From: Allomyces arbusculus
Lineage: Eukaryota; Blastocladiomycota; Blastocladiomycetes; Blastocladiales; Blastocladiaceae
Length of the DNA: 64,000 nt
Assembly (NCBI GenBank): GCA_027604705.1
Contig: JADHYV010000022.1
Location: 124,001-188,000, forward strand
Direction: 5' to 3'
The position numbers and the translations under genes are program-made. This document shows, one piece after another, positions 54,688 through 63,648 of this stretch. Numbering within the stretch: position 1 is the stretch's first letter; every line of letters starts with the position of its first letter. The notes beneath the pieces are model-generated. The model searched no databases. It was not told where the DNA came from and saw only the letters and a program-made list of their open reading frames with translations.

Positions 54688-55068
54688 ATGTATGCATCAC
54701 CACGGATGGTTCGGACAAAGATAGAGCGATTATTTAGTGAAACGCGGCGGGAAATGAAAGCAATTGCCAAGACAAAAACATTAGCGTCCACAGAACGGGT
54801 TGTCAAAATCGCCAGCAAGTTTTTTGCCGAGTTTTTGTGCATCCACCCGTTTTCTAATGGTAATGGCCGAGTTGCCAGATTGTTGCTATCCTATTTGCTT
54901 GGCGAGTATGCATGTGTCCCTGTCTCACTGTATGGCCCCTACACGTCCAACACCCGGGAGTTGTATATTCAAGCATGTGCAAGTTGCCAGCCACACCCGG
55001 AACTTCTTTCCCGGCTCGTCTTGGATTCAGTTTACACGTCACTGTGTGTCATGGCAAATCAGCTTTAG
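54688..55068 (+). CDS. Fic-domain protein, apparently incomplete
   Basis: A 126-residue frame carries the Fic signature HPFSNGNGRVAR (from residue 53), which positions ATP and target for AMP transfer. YASPRMVRTKIERLF before it and LLSYLLGEYACVPVSLYG after it fit the Fic core helices. Fic proteins modify protein Tyr/Ser/Thr residues with AMP; some act as toxins. The domain looks short on its N-terminal side, so the gene is probably broken or a remnant. It lies directly after the TnpB-type element, whose arrival may be related. Confidence 0.6.
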   Translation: MYASPRMVRTKIERLFSETRREMKAIAKTKTLASTERVVKIASKFFAEFLCIHPFSNGNGRVARLLLSYLLGEYACVPVSLYGPYTSNTRELYIQACASCQPHPELLSRLVLDSVYTSLCVMANQL

Positions 55069-55084
55069 TGTATTTTACAATAAA

Positions 55085-58000
55085 TTAAAATGGAGCTTTG
55101 TGAGCAATGCAACAAAAGAATTTCGTGTCCAACCCAGACAGCTTGGACACGACAAACCCATTTTCGACCAAACACTTTGTCAAACGTGAATCTTCTGCCT
55201 GCAAAAGCTGCATTTGGTTGTCAAGGAACCAGCGCTTGGTCGAGTCGACGATGAGAGCATAGCCATTGAACTTGAGCACTCGGGATGCTTCTTGGATATA
55301 GTCGGTCCAGTTGGATCCCCATAACGACATGCTGAAAACAGCAACGTCCATCGACTGGGGAGCAAGACCAGTGTTACGCATGTCTCGAGCTTCAATCCAT
55401 GGTTGGACCGACACATGATCAAAGCCCTTGAGGACATGGACTTGGTCAATGAGGTCTTTGAGAGTGCCAAGACCAGCGCCAAAGTCGACAATGTGCATTG
55501 ACGTCTTGGTTTTGGCAAACATGTTGTTGACAATAGCAGCAACTTGGGCAACAGGAAGGTCCTGTGAATGGAACCCAGACCAGTTTTGGGATGCAACGTT
55601 ATGGTAGTCGTGAAACGTTTGAGGATTGCTCGTAAATTCTTGATGGAGGTTTGACGACGACATGGTCTTGAACCGCTTGTGGTACTCGGAAATGGTTGAT
55701 AACTGCCGTGGACGTTTTGTGGTGCGCTCTTGATTCACGGGTGTTGAGGATGGTGCAGACCGTTTCAACGACTTGGTCTTGGGTTTTGTTTCTTTGGACC
55801 ACAACCAGCCAGGGATTGACTCGAGCTGCAAAACACGGTCTTGAGACAACTTGTTCTTGGCAAAGTCCCTGTGACGACTTTGGACCCAATTGCCAAGCAC
55901 TTTTTCTTCCTTGATGTTTGCTTCCTTTGATGGCAGAAGGCCATGTTGGATCACGAACTCGCGTGTAGCAGCCAGATTCTTGTTGAAACTTGCTTGAAAT
56001 GCATCCCAGGTCCATCCAGGGATCGACTCGAGTTGAGAAACACGGTCTTGCGACAACTTCCCCTTAGAATAATCTTTGCGGCGACTTAAGACCCACTGGC
56101 CAAGACCTCGTTCGTCCTGTGTCTTTGCTGTTGTTGACGGCGCACGACCATTCTGGGTCATGAAAACACGCAAAACAGCCAAACTCTTGTCAAAACTCTC
56201 TTGAAGTGGATTCCATGACCACCCAAGTATCGACTCGAGTTGGGAAATTTGTTCTTGCAACAACTTCCCCTGGGAATAGCCTTGGCGACGCCCTGAGACC
56301 CACTTTCCGAGCCCTTTTTCGTCTTGCGTCTTTGCATGTTCTGACGGCGCACGACCATTCTGGGTCATGAAAACACACAAAGCAGCCAGATGCTTGTCAA
56401 AACTCTCTTGAAGTGGATCCCATGACCACCCAGGTATCAACTCGAGTTGTGAAATTTGCTCTTGTGACAACTTCCCCTTGAAATAGTCATTGCGACGGTG
56501 TGAGACCCATATCCCAAGTACTTTTTCGGCCTTGGTCTTTGCGTTTGTCGATGGTGCACGACCATGCTGGGTCATGAACTCGCGCACAGTGGCCAGATTC
56601 TGGTTGTAGCTGTCTTGCAGTGGGTCCCATGACCACCCAGGTATCGACTCGAGCTTGGAAACCCGTTCTTGAGACAGCTTTCCCTTGGAATAGTCAGTGC
56701 GATGACGTGAGACCCACTTACCAAGCAATCTTTTGTCCTGCATCTTTGCCTTGTCTGATGGTGCATGACCATGCAGGGTCATGAATTCGCGCACAGCGGC
56801 CAAATTTTTATCAAATCTTTCTTGAAGCTGGTCCCAAGTCCATCCAGGGATCGACTCGAGTTGAGAAATCCTTTCTCGTGACATCTTTTTCTTGGTAAAG
56901 TCATTGCGACGATGCTGGACCCACTGGCCAAGTACTTTCTCTTCCTTGGTCTTTGCTTCTTTTGATGGCGCATGACCATGCATGGTCATGAACTCGCGTA
57001 CAGCAGCCAGGCTTTTGTCAAAACTCTCTTGAAGCGGGTCCCAGGTCCATCCAGGGATCGACTCAAGCTGTGAAACACGGTCTTGTGACAACTTTTTCTT
57101 GGTAAAGTCATTGCGACGATTGTTGACCCAATGACCAAGCACTTTTTCGTCTTTGGTCTTTGCATGTTGTGATGGCGTACGACCATGATGAGTCATGAAC
57201 TCGCGCAGTAAAAGGTACTTGCTGTTCCACTGCTCTTCAAGTCCAATGACATTCATCGAGGTAGAAAGGTACGTCGCGGATTCTCGAAACTTGTCGACAT
57301 CCCATTCCACGTACGTGTCCAGAGAAATTGTGACCTTCGAAAGTGGTTTGCCAAGTTTTGAACCACTGCATTGTTGCTGTTTGGTTCCACGAGTCCCAGG
57401 AACCAGAGCACTACCAGACGACCCTGGACACTTGAAGTCAAACAAAACGTCGAGTTCGAGGTCGTGCTTTAGAAAGTTGATGACCATCATGGCGAATTCA
57501 AAAGAATGGGTGTGAATCGAGTTGGAAAGATAGTCTTTGGTCGTCTCGTCTTGAGTTGATTCAATGAGTTCGACAAGCGCTTGGCGTGGCACATTGATGG
57601 GGTAAAATACGACGGCATTTTCCCATGTTCCACAATGGCGCTCTTCAGAAGTCAGTCGACAAGCACGAAGTCCACGCTGCACGTTCGTGACCACGCTGCG
57701 TGAAGGGTCCAAAATCACTACAGCATCGCAATTAGGCAGGTCGACACCCTCGGAAATCGTGCGGCATGACACAATCACATGACATTTCTTGGACTTGCCG
57801 AGGAAAGTGGCGAAAATCTTGTCGCGTTGTTGCAGTGAAGTCGATGCAGTCACAGCATGCACAACAATGTTCTTGTCAAACAGTTTCTTGTTCTTGACAA
57901 TCCCATTGACAGAAGCTTTAGAACTCGAAGTGTCGCGGACATGACTTGTGTAGATAATCACCCGCGATACGCCAGCGTCTGCCACAAACCGGTTGATAGC

Positions 58001-58774
58001 GGGAATCAAACGGTCATAGCCAGCATCCAAACACGACGTGTCATCAGCCGCATAGCATTCAATCACAGTGTCAATGTTCTTGACCACACCATCCAGAACA
58101 GCTTGTGCGTACGTGTAGCGAACGAGTTCGTCGCCGTAAATGTTGGGGTGGTTTTTCATGACCCGGGTTGGTGTGGCGGTAAAGAAGAACGTTTTGCGGG
58201 CCTGAAGTTTTGCAATCTGTGTTGCATCGACTTGATAAACGTGGTCTGAGCTTGCCACCGACTCGTCATCAGACTCTGCATCAGACTCATCAACGCTCAT
58301 GTCGTCACATGCCTCCTCTTGAGCCTGCAACCCAGCAATCTTTCCGCGACTGCTCTTCGACGTCACGTTGTGTGCCTCGTCAAACATGGCAATGTCGACG
58401 ACAACGCCAAGGTCCACGCACAGTTGCTGCACGACGTGAAGACTTTGGTAGTTGCACAGGAACACGATGCATGCATCGTTGTGCAGCACACCCTTGACTC
58501 GCTCAATAGTATTTTCATCGACGGGATTGTCCGAGTTGATGACAACCGGGACAAACGCTTGGTCGTTTAGAAAGTAGTCGCAATGAAACTGAGCAACCAA
58601 GTTCTTGGTCGGAGTAAATACAATGCTGGTCTTGAACAGCAACGCCGCTTCCTTGATGACCATCGACTTGCCCCCACCACATGTGATGTTGAACACGCCA
58701 CGGTCATGATCCTTGATTTTCTCGAGCGCTTGGACTTGGTGGGGAAACAACCTCATGGTGTGCTGATCCGACAT
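55085..58774 (-). CDS. SF2 helicase with seven HA repeats and Rrp8-like methyltransferase
   Basis: A 1229-residue paralogue of the protein at 13476-16121. The helicase has Walker A TCGGGKS (about residue 30), DEAH (about 133), FFFTATPTRVMKNHP, the SEGVDLPNCDAVVILDPSRS segment and QRGLRACR. An acidic linker (MSVDESDAESDDESVASSD) lies in the same place. The HA array has seven 69-residue repeats (about residues 516-998) against two in the paralogue. The C-terminal part (HIVDFGAGLGTLKD, DVAVFSMSLWGSNW, ASRVLKFNGYALIVDST) is the Rrp8-like methyltransferase. The start MSDQHTMRLFPHQ is chosen over a longer frame that runs into the divergent kinesin promoter. Likely an RNA- or DNA-modifying remodeller. 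Confidence 0.85.
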   Translation of the reverse strand: MSDQHTMRLFPHQVQALEKIKDHDRGVFNITCGGGKSMVIKEAALLFKTSIVFTPTKNLVAQFHCDYFLNDQAFVPVVINSDNPVDENTIERVKGVLHNDACIVFLCNYQSLHVVQQLCVDLGVVVDIAMFDEAHNVTSKSSRGKIAGLQAQEEACDDMSVDESDAESDDESVASSDHVYQVDATQIAKLQARKTFFFTATPTRVMKNHPNIYGDELVRYTYAQAVLDGVVKNIDTVIECYAADDTSCLDAGYDRLIPAINRFVADAGVSRVIIYTSHVRDTSSSKASVNGIVKNKKLFDKNIVVHAVTASTSLQQRDKIFATFLGKSKKCHVIVSCRTISEGVDLPNCDAVVILDPSRSVVTNVQRGLRACRLTSEERHCGTWENAVVFYPINVPRQALVELIESTQDETTKDYLSNSIHTHSFEFAMMVINFLKHDLELDVLFDFKCPGSSGSALVPGTRGTKQQQCSGSKLGKPLSKVTISLDTYVEWDVDKFRESATYLSTSMNVIGLEEQWNSKYLLLREFMTHHGRTPSQHAKTKDEKVLGHWVNNRRNDFTKKKLSQDRVSQLESIPGWTWDPLQESFDKSLAAVREFMTMHGHAPSKEAKTKEEKVLGQWVQHRRNDFTKKKMSRERISQLESIPGWTWDQLQERFDKNLAAVREFMTLHGHAPSDKAKMQDKRLLGKWVSRHRTDYSKGKLSQERVSKLESIPGWSWDPLQDSYNQNLATVREFMTQHGRAPSTNAKTKAEKVLGIWVSHRRNDYFKGKLSQEQISQLELIPGWSWDPLQESFDKHLAALCVFMTQNGRAPSEHAKTQDEKGLGKWVSGRRQGYSQGKLLQEQISQLESILGWSWNPLQESFDKSLAVLRVFMTQNGRAPSTTAKTQDERGLGQWVLSRRKDYSKGKLSQDRVSQLESIPGWTWDAFQASFNKNLAATREFVIQHGLLPSKEANIKEEKVLGNWVQSRHRDFAKNKLSQDRVLQLESIPGWLWSKETKPKTKSLKRSAPSSTPVNQERTTKRPRQLSTISEYHKRFKTMSSSNLHQEFTSNPQTFHDYHNVASQNWSGFHSQDLPVAQVAAIVNNMFAKTKTSMHIVDFGAGLGTLKDLIDQVHVLKGFDHVSVQPWIEARDMRNTGLAPQSMDVAVFSMSLWGSNWTDYIQEASRVLKFNGYALIVDSTKRWFLDNQMQLLQAEDSRLTKCLVENGFVVSKLSGLDTKFFCCIAHKAPF
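55781..57229 (-). repeat. Seven tandem 207-nt HA-repeat units
   Basis: Seven in-frame units of exactly 69 codons, each ending near QLESIPGWxW and starting near FDK(N/S)LAAxREFMT. Similarity between units at DNA level suggests expansion by unequal recombination. Confidence 0.9.
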
Positions 58775-58841
58775 GGGAGCAGCCCCATTGATAAACTTTT
58801 GACAGTATCGATGACACTTCAGCCAAAAATTATCATTGTAT

Positions 58842-61800
58842 ATGTTAAACATGCCTTTTCACGCACACCATTCACGCGCAAGACATCCAACAAAAACAAC
58901 ACACGTCCTGTCGAACTGGTCGTCCTTTCCAAACCGAAAACTCGATGAGCTTCTCAGCCAACTTCAACAAAAGGACCGTCAAATCAAAGAATTGCAGCAG
59001 TCAAATGCGTCCACGGCAAAGCTCAAGCAAGAATTTAATGACCTCTTGCAAAAATACAATGACTCGCTTTCCAATTACAACAAACTTCAACTCACATCAC
59101 AGCAAGCAAAACCAGGGAGCGGAAGTGAGTGCCAGGAACTCAAGCAACAGCTTGAAACCCAAATGGTCAACACGAATAAATTCCAAAACGACCTTGCCAA
59201 GATGGTCGAGCAAAACAATCAACTCAAACAAACGTGTTCTGAAAACCAAAAACACATTGAAAACGTCAAGCGAATCCTTGCTGACAATGGCGTGGCAAGT
59301 GACAGTCCTCCAAAAATGTTGACAGCTGTGCTTGAAAACAACAAGTCCAAAATCACTGAGCTGCAAGAGTACAACAAAACGCTGAAAACTGATCTTGAGA
59401 AGATGCTGGGGCAAACGAATTCCCTCAAGTCCGACTACCAAGCAGTTTCTCGGGAGTTAGCCCTTCTGAAATCCAAATTTGAACAATCTGCTGTGTCATC
59501 TGGTCAACGCGCCACCGACCTACAAAAAGAAATCGAAGATCTCAATGCCATCCGAGTTACACTCTTGAACACGATCCAGACCGCAACCCAAGAAATCGAG
59601 ACATTGAAACGAGACAAGGACCAAATTGAGCAGAAACTCAAACAAAACAACGTGCAGTTGGACACGTTGACACAGACCAACACTGAACTGCAAAACCAGT
59701 TGGCTGCAAATCTCATTTACCTGGACGGTCTCAAAAAAGCATATGCTCAACTTGAAGCTGACCACAAACAGTGTCGTGGAGCGTCTTCTGACGTCGTCCA
59801 GCAATTGAATGCTGTGCGCCAGGAGCTCGACACTGTTCGGGTGGTCAACAAAGACCTCGCATTGAAGCTGTCTGCCCAGGAGAGAGAGGTAGCTCAAGCC
59901 CAAGTTCAACTCAAGCAGCAAACTACCAGTATTCTCGACAAGGACAAGGTTATCAACAATCTGAATGCAGCCATCACAAACCTCCAGCAGCAAAGCAAAC
60001 AGACCATGGACCAGCTCATTGCAGATTCCAATGCCAAGGTCGCTGACCTCAACACTGTCAAGGACGAACTTCAAAGCGTGCTGCTCACACTCAGCAAGTG
60101 CAAGGAGTCACGCGACACGATCGTCCAGGAATACGAAGCGCGCATAAACACTATGATGCGCGACGCCCACGAGCGTGAACAAGCGTACAGTCAGCTGATG
60201 CAACAACTTGACTTGGCCATGCAGGAAATGTCCAGCCTCCATGACACTCTCCCGTCAACACCAGCAATTCCTTCCAGCGAACCTGAGCCCGTTGCCCCGG
60301 AACCACCGAAAGAACCACCATTGACTGAACAGGAGCTGCGCCAGTTTGAAAATCTGAGTGTTCTCTGCACATCAGCTCTACAAACGATTCAGGATTTTTA
60401 TCGGAAAATGACTGTTTTGGAAGAGTATGGGAAGCAGCATGACAATGCTCTTACTAAGTTGAGGGAAGTATACTTGAACGTTGCTCAGGAATACAATTCG
60501 ACAATTCACCCAATCAATGGAATTGCATCACAACGTCGCCGTGAGGACCTTCCGAGTCTTCCCCAGTTTTTCGAAACTGTCGATGCATTCATCACAAACG
60601 TGCTCCCCCAACTTCCGCGCCAGTACCTCGACGACCTGTACATCGAAAAAACAGGTGCAGTGCAAGTGTATCTGCGTATCAAACCATTGACGAGTGCATC
60701 GTCAGTTGTGGAAAAAATTAACCCATTTTCTGTCAAGCTGTCAAACACCCATGAAACAACCGTGTACTCGAATTTTTCTTCCATTTACTCGTCAGTGCAT
60801 GCGAATGTTGACGTGTACAATGGCTGTGTTGAAGGAAACAAGTCATTTGTGCCGAACCCGAGCAGAATTGCAGAACTTCCTGTCCAACTCAAATGTTGTG
60901 TCCTGGACCCCAAGGACCTTGATGCCATCCAAGGGTTGTGCCATTCATTCGAGCGACTATCAGGCGGGCACGACGTCATTCTATTTGGGTATGGAGGTTC
61001 AGGGACTGGTAAAACGCACACCCTCCTTGGCCGACGGAATGACTCTGGTCTCTTTGTCCCGGGTATTCTGCAATATGCCATGGCCAACTTGCAGCACGAA
61101 AGAGTTTCGGTCAAGGCCATTTTTGAGCTTGGCGCAAGTGAAAACATGAATCTTTATGAAAAAACAGTGCGTGGAAGTGTCTCCAATATTGTTGGAGAGT
61201 ACTCTGGATTGAAGGACCAGTCTGAGGTGAACGTGATTGACAAGTCGACCGTGTTCTACAAGTATTTTCAAAAATACTTTTTGGCGCAAGTTGATGAGCT
61301 GAAATCAAACCCATTCATGGACGATGCTGTGAAACAGCAGAAAATCGCGAAGCTGAGGAGTAGATCTGTGAATCACGAAATGAAACTTCGAGAACTTGTC
61401 AGAAATGTGCAGGGAAACGTAACGTTTGAGGACCTCACCAAGTTCCTTGACGAAATCAAAACATTCAGGACATGGTCTGGTACAATCAAGGCCACGCCAA
61501 ACAATCCCGTATCGTCGCGCACGCACCTTTTCATTCAGCTGCGGTTCACGTTCCCAAACAAACAACGGTCAATGCTCACATTTGTTGATTTGGCTGGTCA
61601 TGAGAACCCGATCCAACTCAAAGAGTACTGGGACAAAACAACAGACATCCGCTCCCTCATCAGTACCGTCAGTCACAGAAAAGGTATGACTGGTATGTCA
61701 CTGGATGAAAATGCTTCAGCATTCAACAATTTCCCTCCGCAGCAACGACGCGAATTAATTGCCAGACTGCAGCAGTACTCAACAGAAGAAGTTGCAAGAC

Positions 61801-62171
61801 TTTTGCGGCAATCAGTTTTCATCAATGAGTCGTTGTTCCACCTCACATTTTTCCTGAAAGAGTACCAACTTGGTTATGACAGTGCCGTGGCGTGGAAAAA
61901 AGAAATTGGCCAAAACAGACGCGACCGTCCGTATGACCATACGAAAATGGTGTCAGGGACTCCAGGCAGTGAAACCGACTCTTCGTACAAGGCTGTGGGT
62001 ATGTACGATATCATGCGGCAACTCCAGCAGGGCCGCACCAAGTCCAGCGCGAATCGCCGCAACCAGTTTGTGTCGATTGTGCATGTGCGGCAAGAGCCCA
62101 TGTACTACGACGTCACCATGGAAACCCTTGATTTTGCCAAGAACATTTCCGTGTCAACGCGCTACGTGTAG
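58842..62171 (+). CDS. Kinesin-like protein with C-terminal motor
   Basis: A 1109-residue protein. Residues about 35-500 are a long coiled coil rich in Gln/Lys/Glu/Leu (LLSQLQQKDRQIKELQQSN). The motor occupies about residues 590-1109. It has the P-loop GYGGSGTGKTHTLLG (from about 716), switch I NNPVSSRTH (about 888), switch II FVDLAGHEN (about 914) and the relay-helix motif INESLFHLTFFLKEYQL. The C-terminal motor and N-terminal coil recall the kinesin-14 class (often minus-end directed). Extra segments lie before switch I and between switch II and the relay helix (about 70 residues). It would move on host microtubules, possibly for virion or factory transport. Starts at the first ATG; a second ATG is at 58851. 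Confidence 0.9.
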   Translation: MLNMPFHAHHSRARHPTKTTHVLSNWSSFPNRKLDELLSQLQQKDRQIKELQQSNASTAKLKQEFNDLLQKYNDSLSNYNKLQLTSQQAKPGSGSECQELKQQLETQMVNTNKFQNDLAKMVEQNNQLKQTCSENQKHIENVKRILADNGVASDSPPKMLTAVLENNKSKITELQEYNKTLKTDLEKMLGQTNSLKSDYQAVSRELALLKSKFEQSAVSSGQRATDLQKEIEDLNAIRVTLLNTIQTATQEIETLKRDKDQIEQKLKQNNVQLDTLTQTNTELQNQLAANLIYLDGLKKAYAQLEADHKQCRGASSDVVQQLNAVRQELDTVRVVNKDLALKLSAQEREVAQAQVQLKQQTTSILDKDKVINNLNAAITNLQQQSKQTMDQLIADSNAKVADLNTVKDELQSVLLTLSKCKESRDTIVQEYEARINTMMRDAHEREQAYSQLMQQLDLAMQEMSSLHDTLPSTPAIPSSEPEPVAPEPPKEPPLTEQELRQFENLSVLCTSALQTIQDFYRKMTVLEEYGKQHDNALTKLREVYLNVAQEYNSTIHPINGIASQRRREDLPSLPQFFETVDAFITNVLPQLPRQYLDDLYIEKTGAVQVYLRIKPLTSASSVVEKINPFSVKLSNTHETTVYSNFSSIYSSVHANVDVYNGCVEGNKSFVPNPSRIAELPVQLKCCVLDPKDLDAIQGLCHSFERLSGGHDVILFGYGGSGTGKTHTLLGRRNDSGLFVPGILQYAMANLQHERVSVKAIFELGASENMNLYEKTVRGSVSNIVGEYSGLKDQSEVNVIDKSTVFYKYFQKYFLAQVDELKSNPFMDDAVKQQKIAKLRSRSVNHEMKLRELVRNVQGNVTFEDLTKFLDEIKTFRTWSGTIKATPNNPVSSRTHLFIQLRFTFPNKQRSMLTFVDLAGHENPIQLKEYWDKTTDIRSLISTVSHRKGMTGMSLDENASAFNNFPPQQRRELIARLQQYSTEEVARLLRQSVFINESLFHLTFFLKEYQLGYDSAVAWKKEIGQNRRDRPYDHTKMVSGTPGSETDSSYKAVGMYDIMRQLQQGRTKSSANRRNQFVSIVHVRQEPMYYDVTMETLDFAKNISVSTRYV

Positions 62172-62267
62172 TTTCATGGAATTCAGTTTTCTAACACGAA
62201 CCAGTGTTCAGTGCGCGCATCGCTAATCGTCGACAACTACATATCCCCACGTCTGCCCGCTCAATCA

Positions 62268-62915
62268 ATGCTCGCCGCCAACATGTCTTTCCACGTCTCG
62301 CAGTCCAAGAACTTTGCCGACTCTGATACCATGTCGACTATCAGCACGACAAGCGACAGCGGCACATTCTATGCCAGTCACGTCACGACCAACGTCATTG
62401 AATACGACGACTTTGCCAAGACGATCCAATGCAAAGTCGAGGAAGCGACGCAGCGTTTTGTCGAGCTCATTTCCGATGCACTTCGCGAGTCGCGTTACTA
62501 CGGGTCCATCAAACCAGCACAGGCATGGGGGAGTTACCGCCGTGGGCAAAAGCCGGACGTTTCAAATGAAGTTTTGGCCGAGGCGTGGGTGTGCGCGCAA
62601 GAAGCACTTGAAAACATGGGCTACAAGGGGACCTACGAGCAAAACTATGTCGACGACACATTTGACTGGGTGATGGACCTGTCGTTTTTGGACAAACAGA
62701 GTGAGTCAAGTTTGGCTGAACCGACACGAGTGTGCGCGAAAAACGTGTTGGCACTGGTTCTGCTGGCCATTTGTGCAGTGTATTTTGCCCTGACAATTTC
62801 ATCCAGCAATGCCGAGTACCTCCACAGTGTTCCTGCATCGCTGAACAATTTCGACCTGGGGAGTGTTGTCAAGCGTATCATTAGTGAGGGGATTTTGGAA
62901 ATGGAGATGGATTAG
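62268..62915 (+). CDS. Hypothetical protein with one C-terminal membrane segment
   Basis: A 215-residue protein. A Ser/Thr-rich start (ADSDTMSTISTTSDSGTFY) leads to a helical domain (TIQCKVEEATQRFVELISDA, NEVLAEAWVCAQEALENMGY), then a single membrane helix (KNVLALVLLAICAVYFALTI) about 55 residues before the end. This suits a membrane-anchored virion or factory protein facing the cytoplasm. Another ATG lies at 62283. The stop overlaps a convergent frame by 4 nt. Unknown family. Confidence 0.7.
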   Translation: MLAANMSFHVSQSKNFADSDTMSTISTTSDSGTFYASHVTTNVIEYDDFAKTIQCKVEEATQRFVELISDALRESRYYGSIKPAQAWGSYRRGQKPDVSNEVLAEAWVCAQEALENMGYKGTYEQNYVDDTFDWVMDLSFLDKQSESSLAEPTRVCAKNVLALVLLAICAVYFALTISSSNAEYLHSVPASLNNFDLGSVVKRIISEGILEMEMD

Positions 62916-63088
62916 TGTTTGATATTGTTAATTAATTCAATGGCTTCAAGGACTTTTGGGTCGGGACTGGTGGCATATTGAGACATCAGAGTCCTGATAA
63001 TATTTGCTTTTTCGTCTTCCAATTGTTGTGAGCGTTTCGGTCTTTCTTCTTCCAAATGCAAATCACGCTTGAGACGCCTAAATTCAAT
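62912..63088 (-). CDS. Possible small protein without a visible ATG start
   Basis: A 58-codon open frame of coding-like composition. A charged helix (RRLKRDLHLEEERPKRSQQL) leads into KANIIRTLMSQYATSPDPKV and LEAIELINNIKH. It ends with a stop that overlaps the convergent gene by 4 nt, like two other gene pairs in this window. No ATG opens it at the expected place, so the start (perhaps non-AUG) or the gene itself is uncertain. Confidence 0.35.
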   Translation of the reverse strand: MEFRRLKRDLHLEEERPKRSQQLEDEKANIIRTLMSQYATSPDPKVLEAIELINNIKH

Positions 63089-63120
63089 TTAAACACCACG
63101 ATTGCCAAATACATAATGAA

Positions 63121-63603
63121 ATGACGCACGCCATCAAGGACCCGGCCCTGAAGAAAGCCATGGACGAGTTTGTGGACGACCTCGAGTGGTTTGACGACCA
63201 AGAGAAAACTCTGCCGGAAACAGTATACTACCGCATGGATAACAACGGCGTGTACGCAGCATTTGATGAATGGAAACTTGCATTTCCAATTGAAAAGCGC
63301 GACCAAATAAATGCACAAAAAGCAAACGCTGTTCTCAAGTCTGTCGTAGCATCACGTGGCTGCCAGCGTTACGGATACGTTTATCTTTTTTCCAAAGATG
63401 TCATGACACTCATTTATCCTGAGCTTACCATTACAGAACCAGAGGAACGCGCACGTCTTGCAGCCAAACTTGATGCCGACCCGGACACTCATCACAAAAG
63501 TCTCATGGACAAGTTGCGCCAGCGGTACGAGATGACCAAAGACAGAGAGTATCTTGCTGCACAAACACACCTGGACAGTGCATACCGCAGTAACCGCGGA
63601 TAA
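63121..63603 (+). CDS. Hypothetical protein
   Basis: A 160-residue protein beginning MTHAIKDPALKKAMDEFVDD. It has a compact alpha/beta middle (NAVLKSVVASRGCQRYGYVY, FSKDVMTLIYPELTI) and a charged helical tail (LMDKLRQRYEMTKDREY). Soluble, no membrane segment. No family recognised. A nearby ATG at 63116 is followed at once by a stop, so 63121 is the start. Confidence 0.65.
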   Translation: MTHAIKDPALKKAMDEFVDDLEWFDDQEKTLPETVYYRMDNNGVYAAFDEWKLAFPIEKRDQINAQKANAVLKSVVASRGCQRYGYVYLFSKDVMTLIYPELTITEPEERARLAAKLDADPDTHHKSLMDKLRQRYEMTKDREYLAAQTHLDSAYRSNRG

Positions 63604-63613
63604 AAATATTTCC

Positions 63614-63643
63614 ATTCATGAACAATTCGTCGTGTTCATGAAT
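63614..63643. terminator. Hairpin between convergent genes
   Basis: An 11-bp perfect stem (ATTCATGAACA) with an 8-nt loop lies between the plus gene ending at 63603 and the minus gene ending at 63649. Probable transcript-end hairpin. Confidence 0.6.
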
Positions 63644-63648
63644 TTACG

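Noticed and set aside
54486-54842. A 118-codon minus-strand frame
   Set aside because: It overlaps the Fic signature on the opposite strand, which is the recognisable content; the minus product has no known motif.
55781-57229. Possible CRISPR-like array, because short frames recur every 207 nt
   Set aside because: The periodicity is explained by seven coding HA repeats; there are no short identical repeats with unique spacers.
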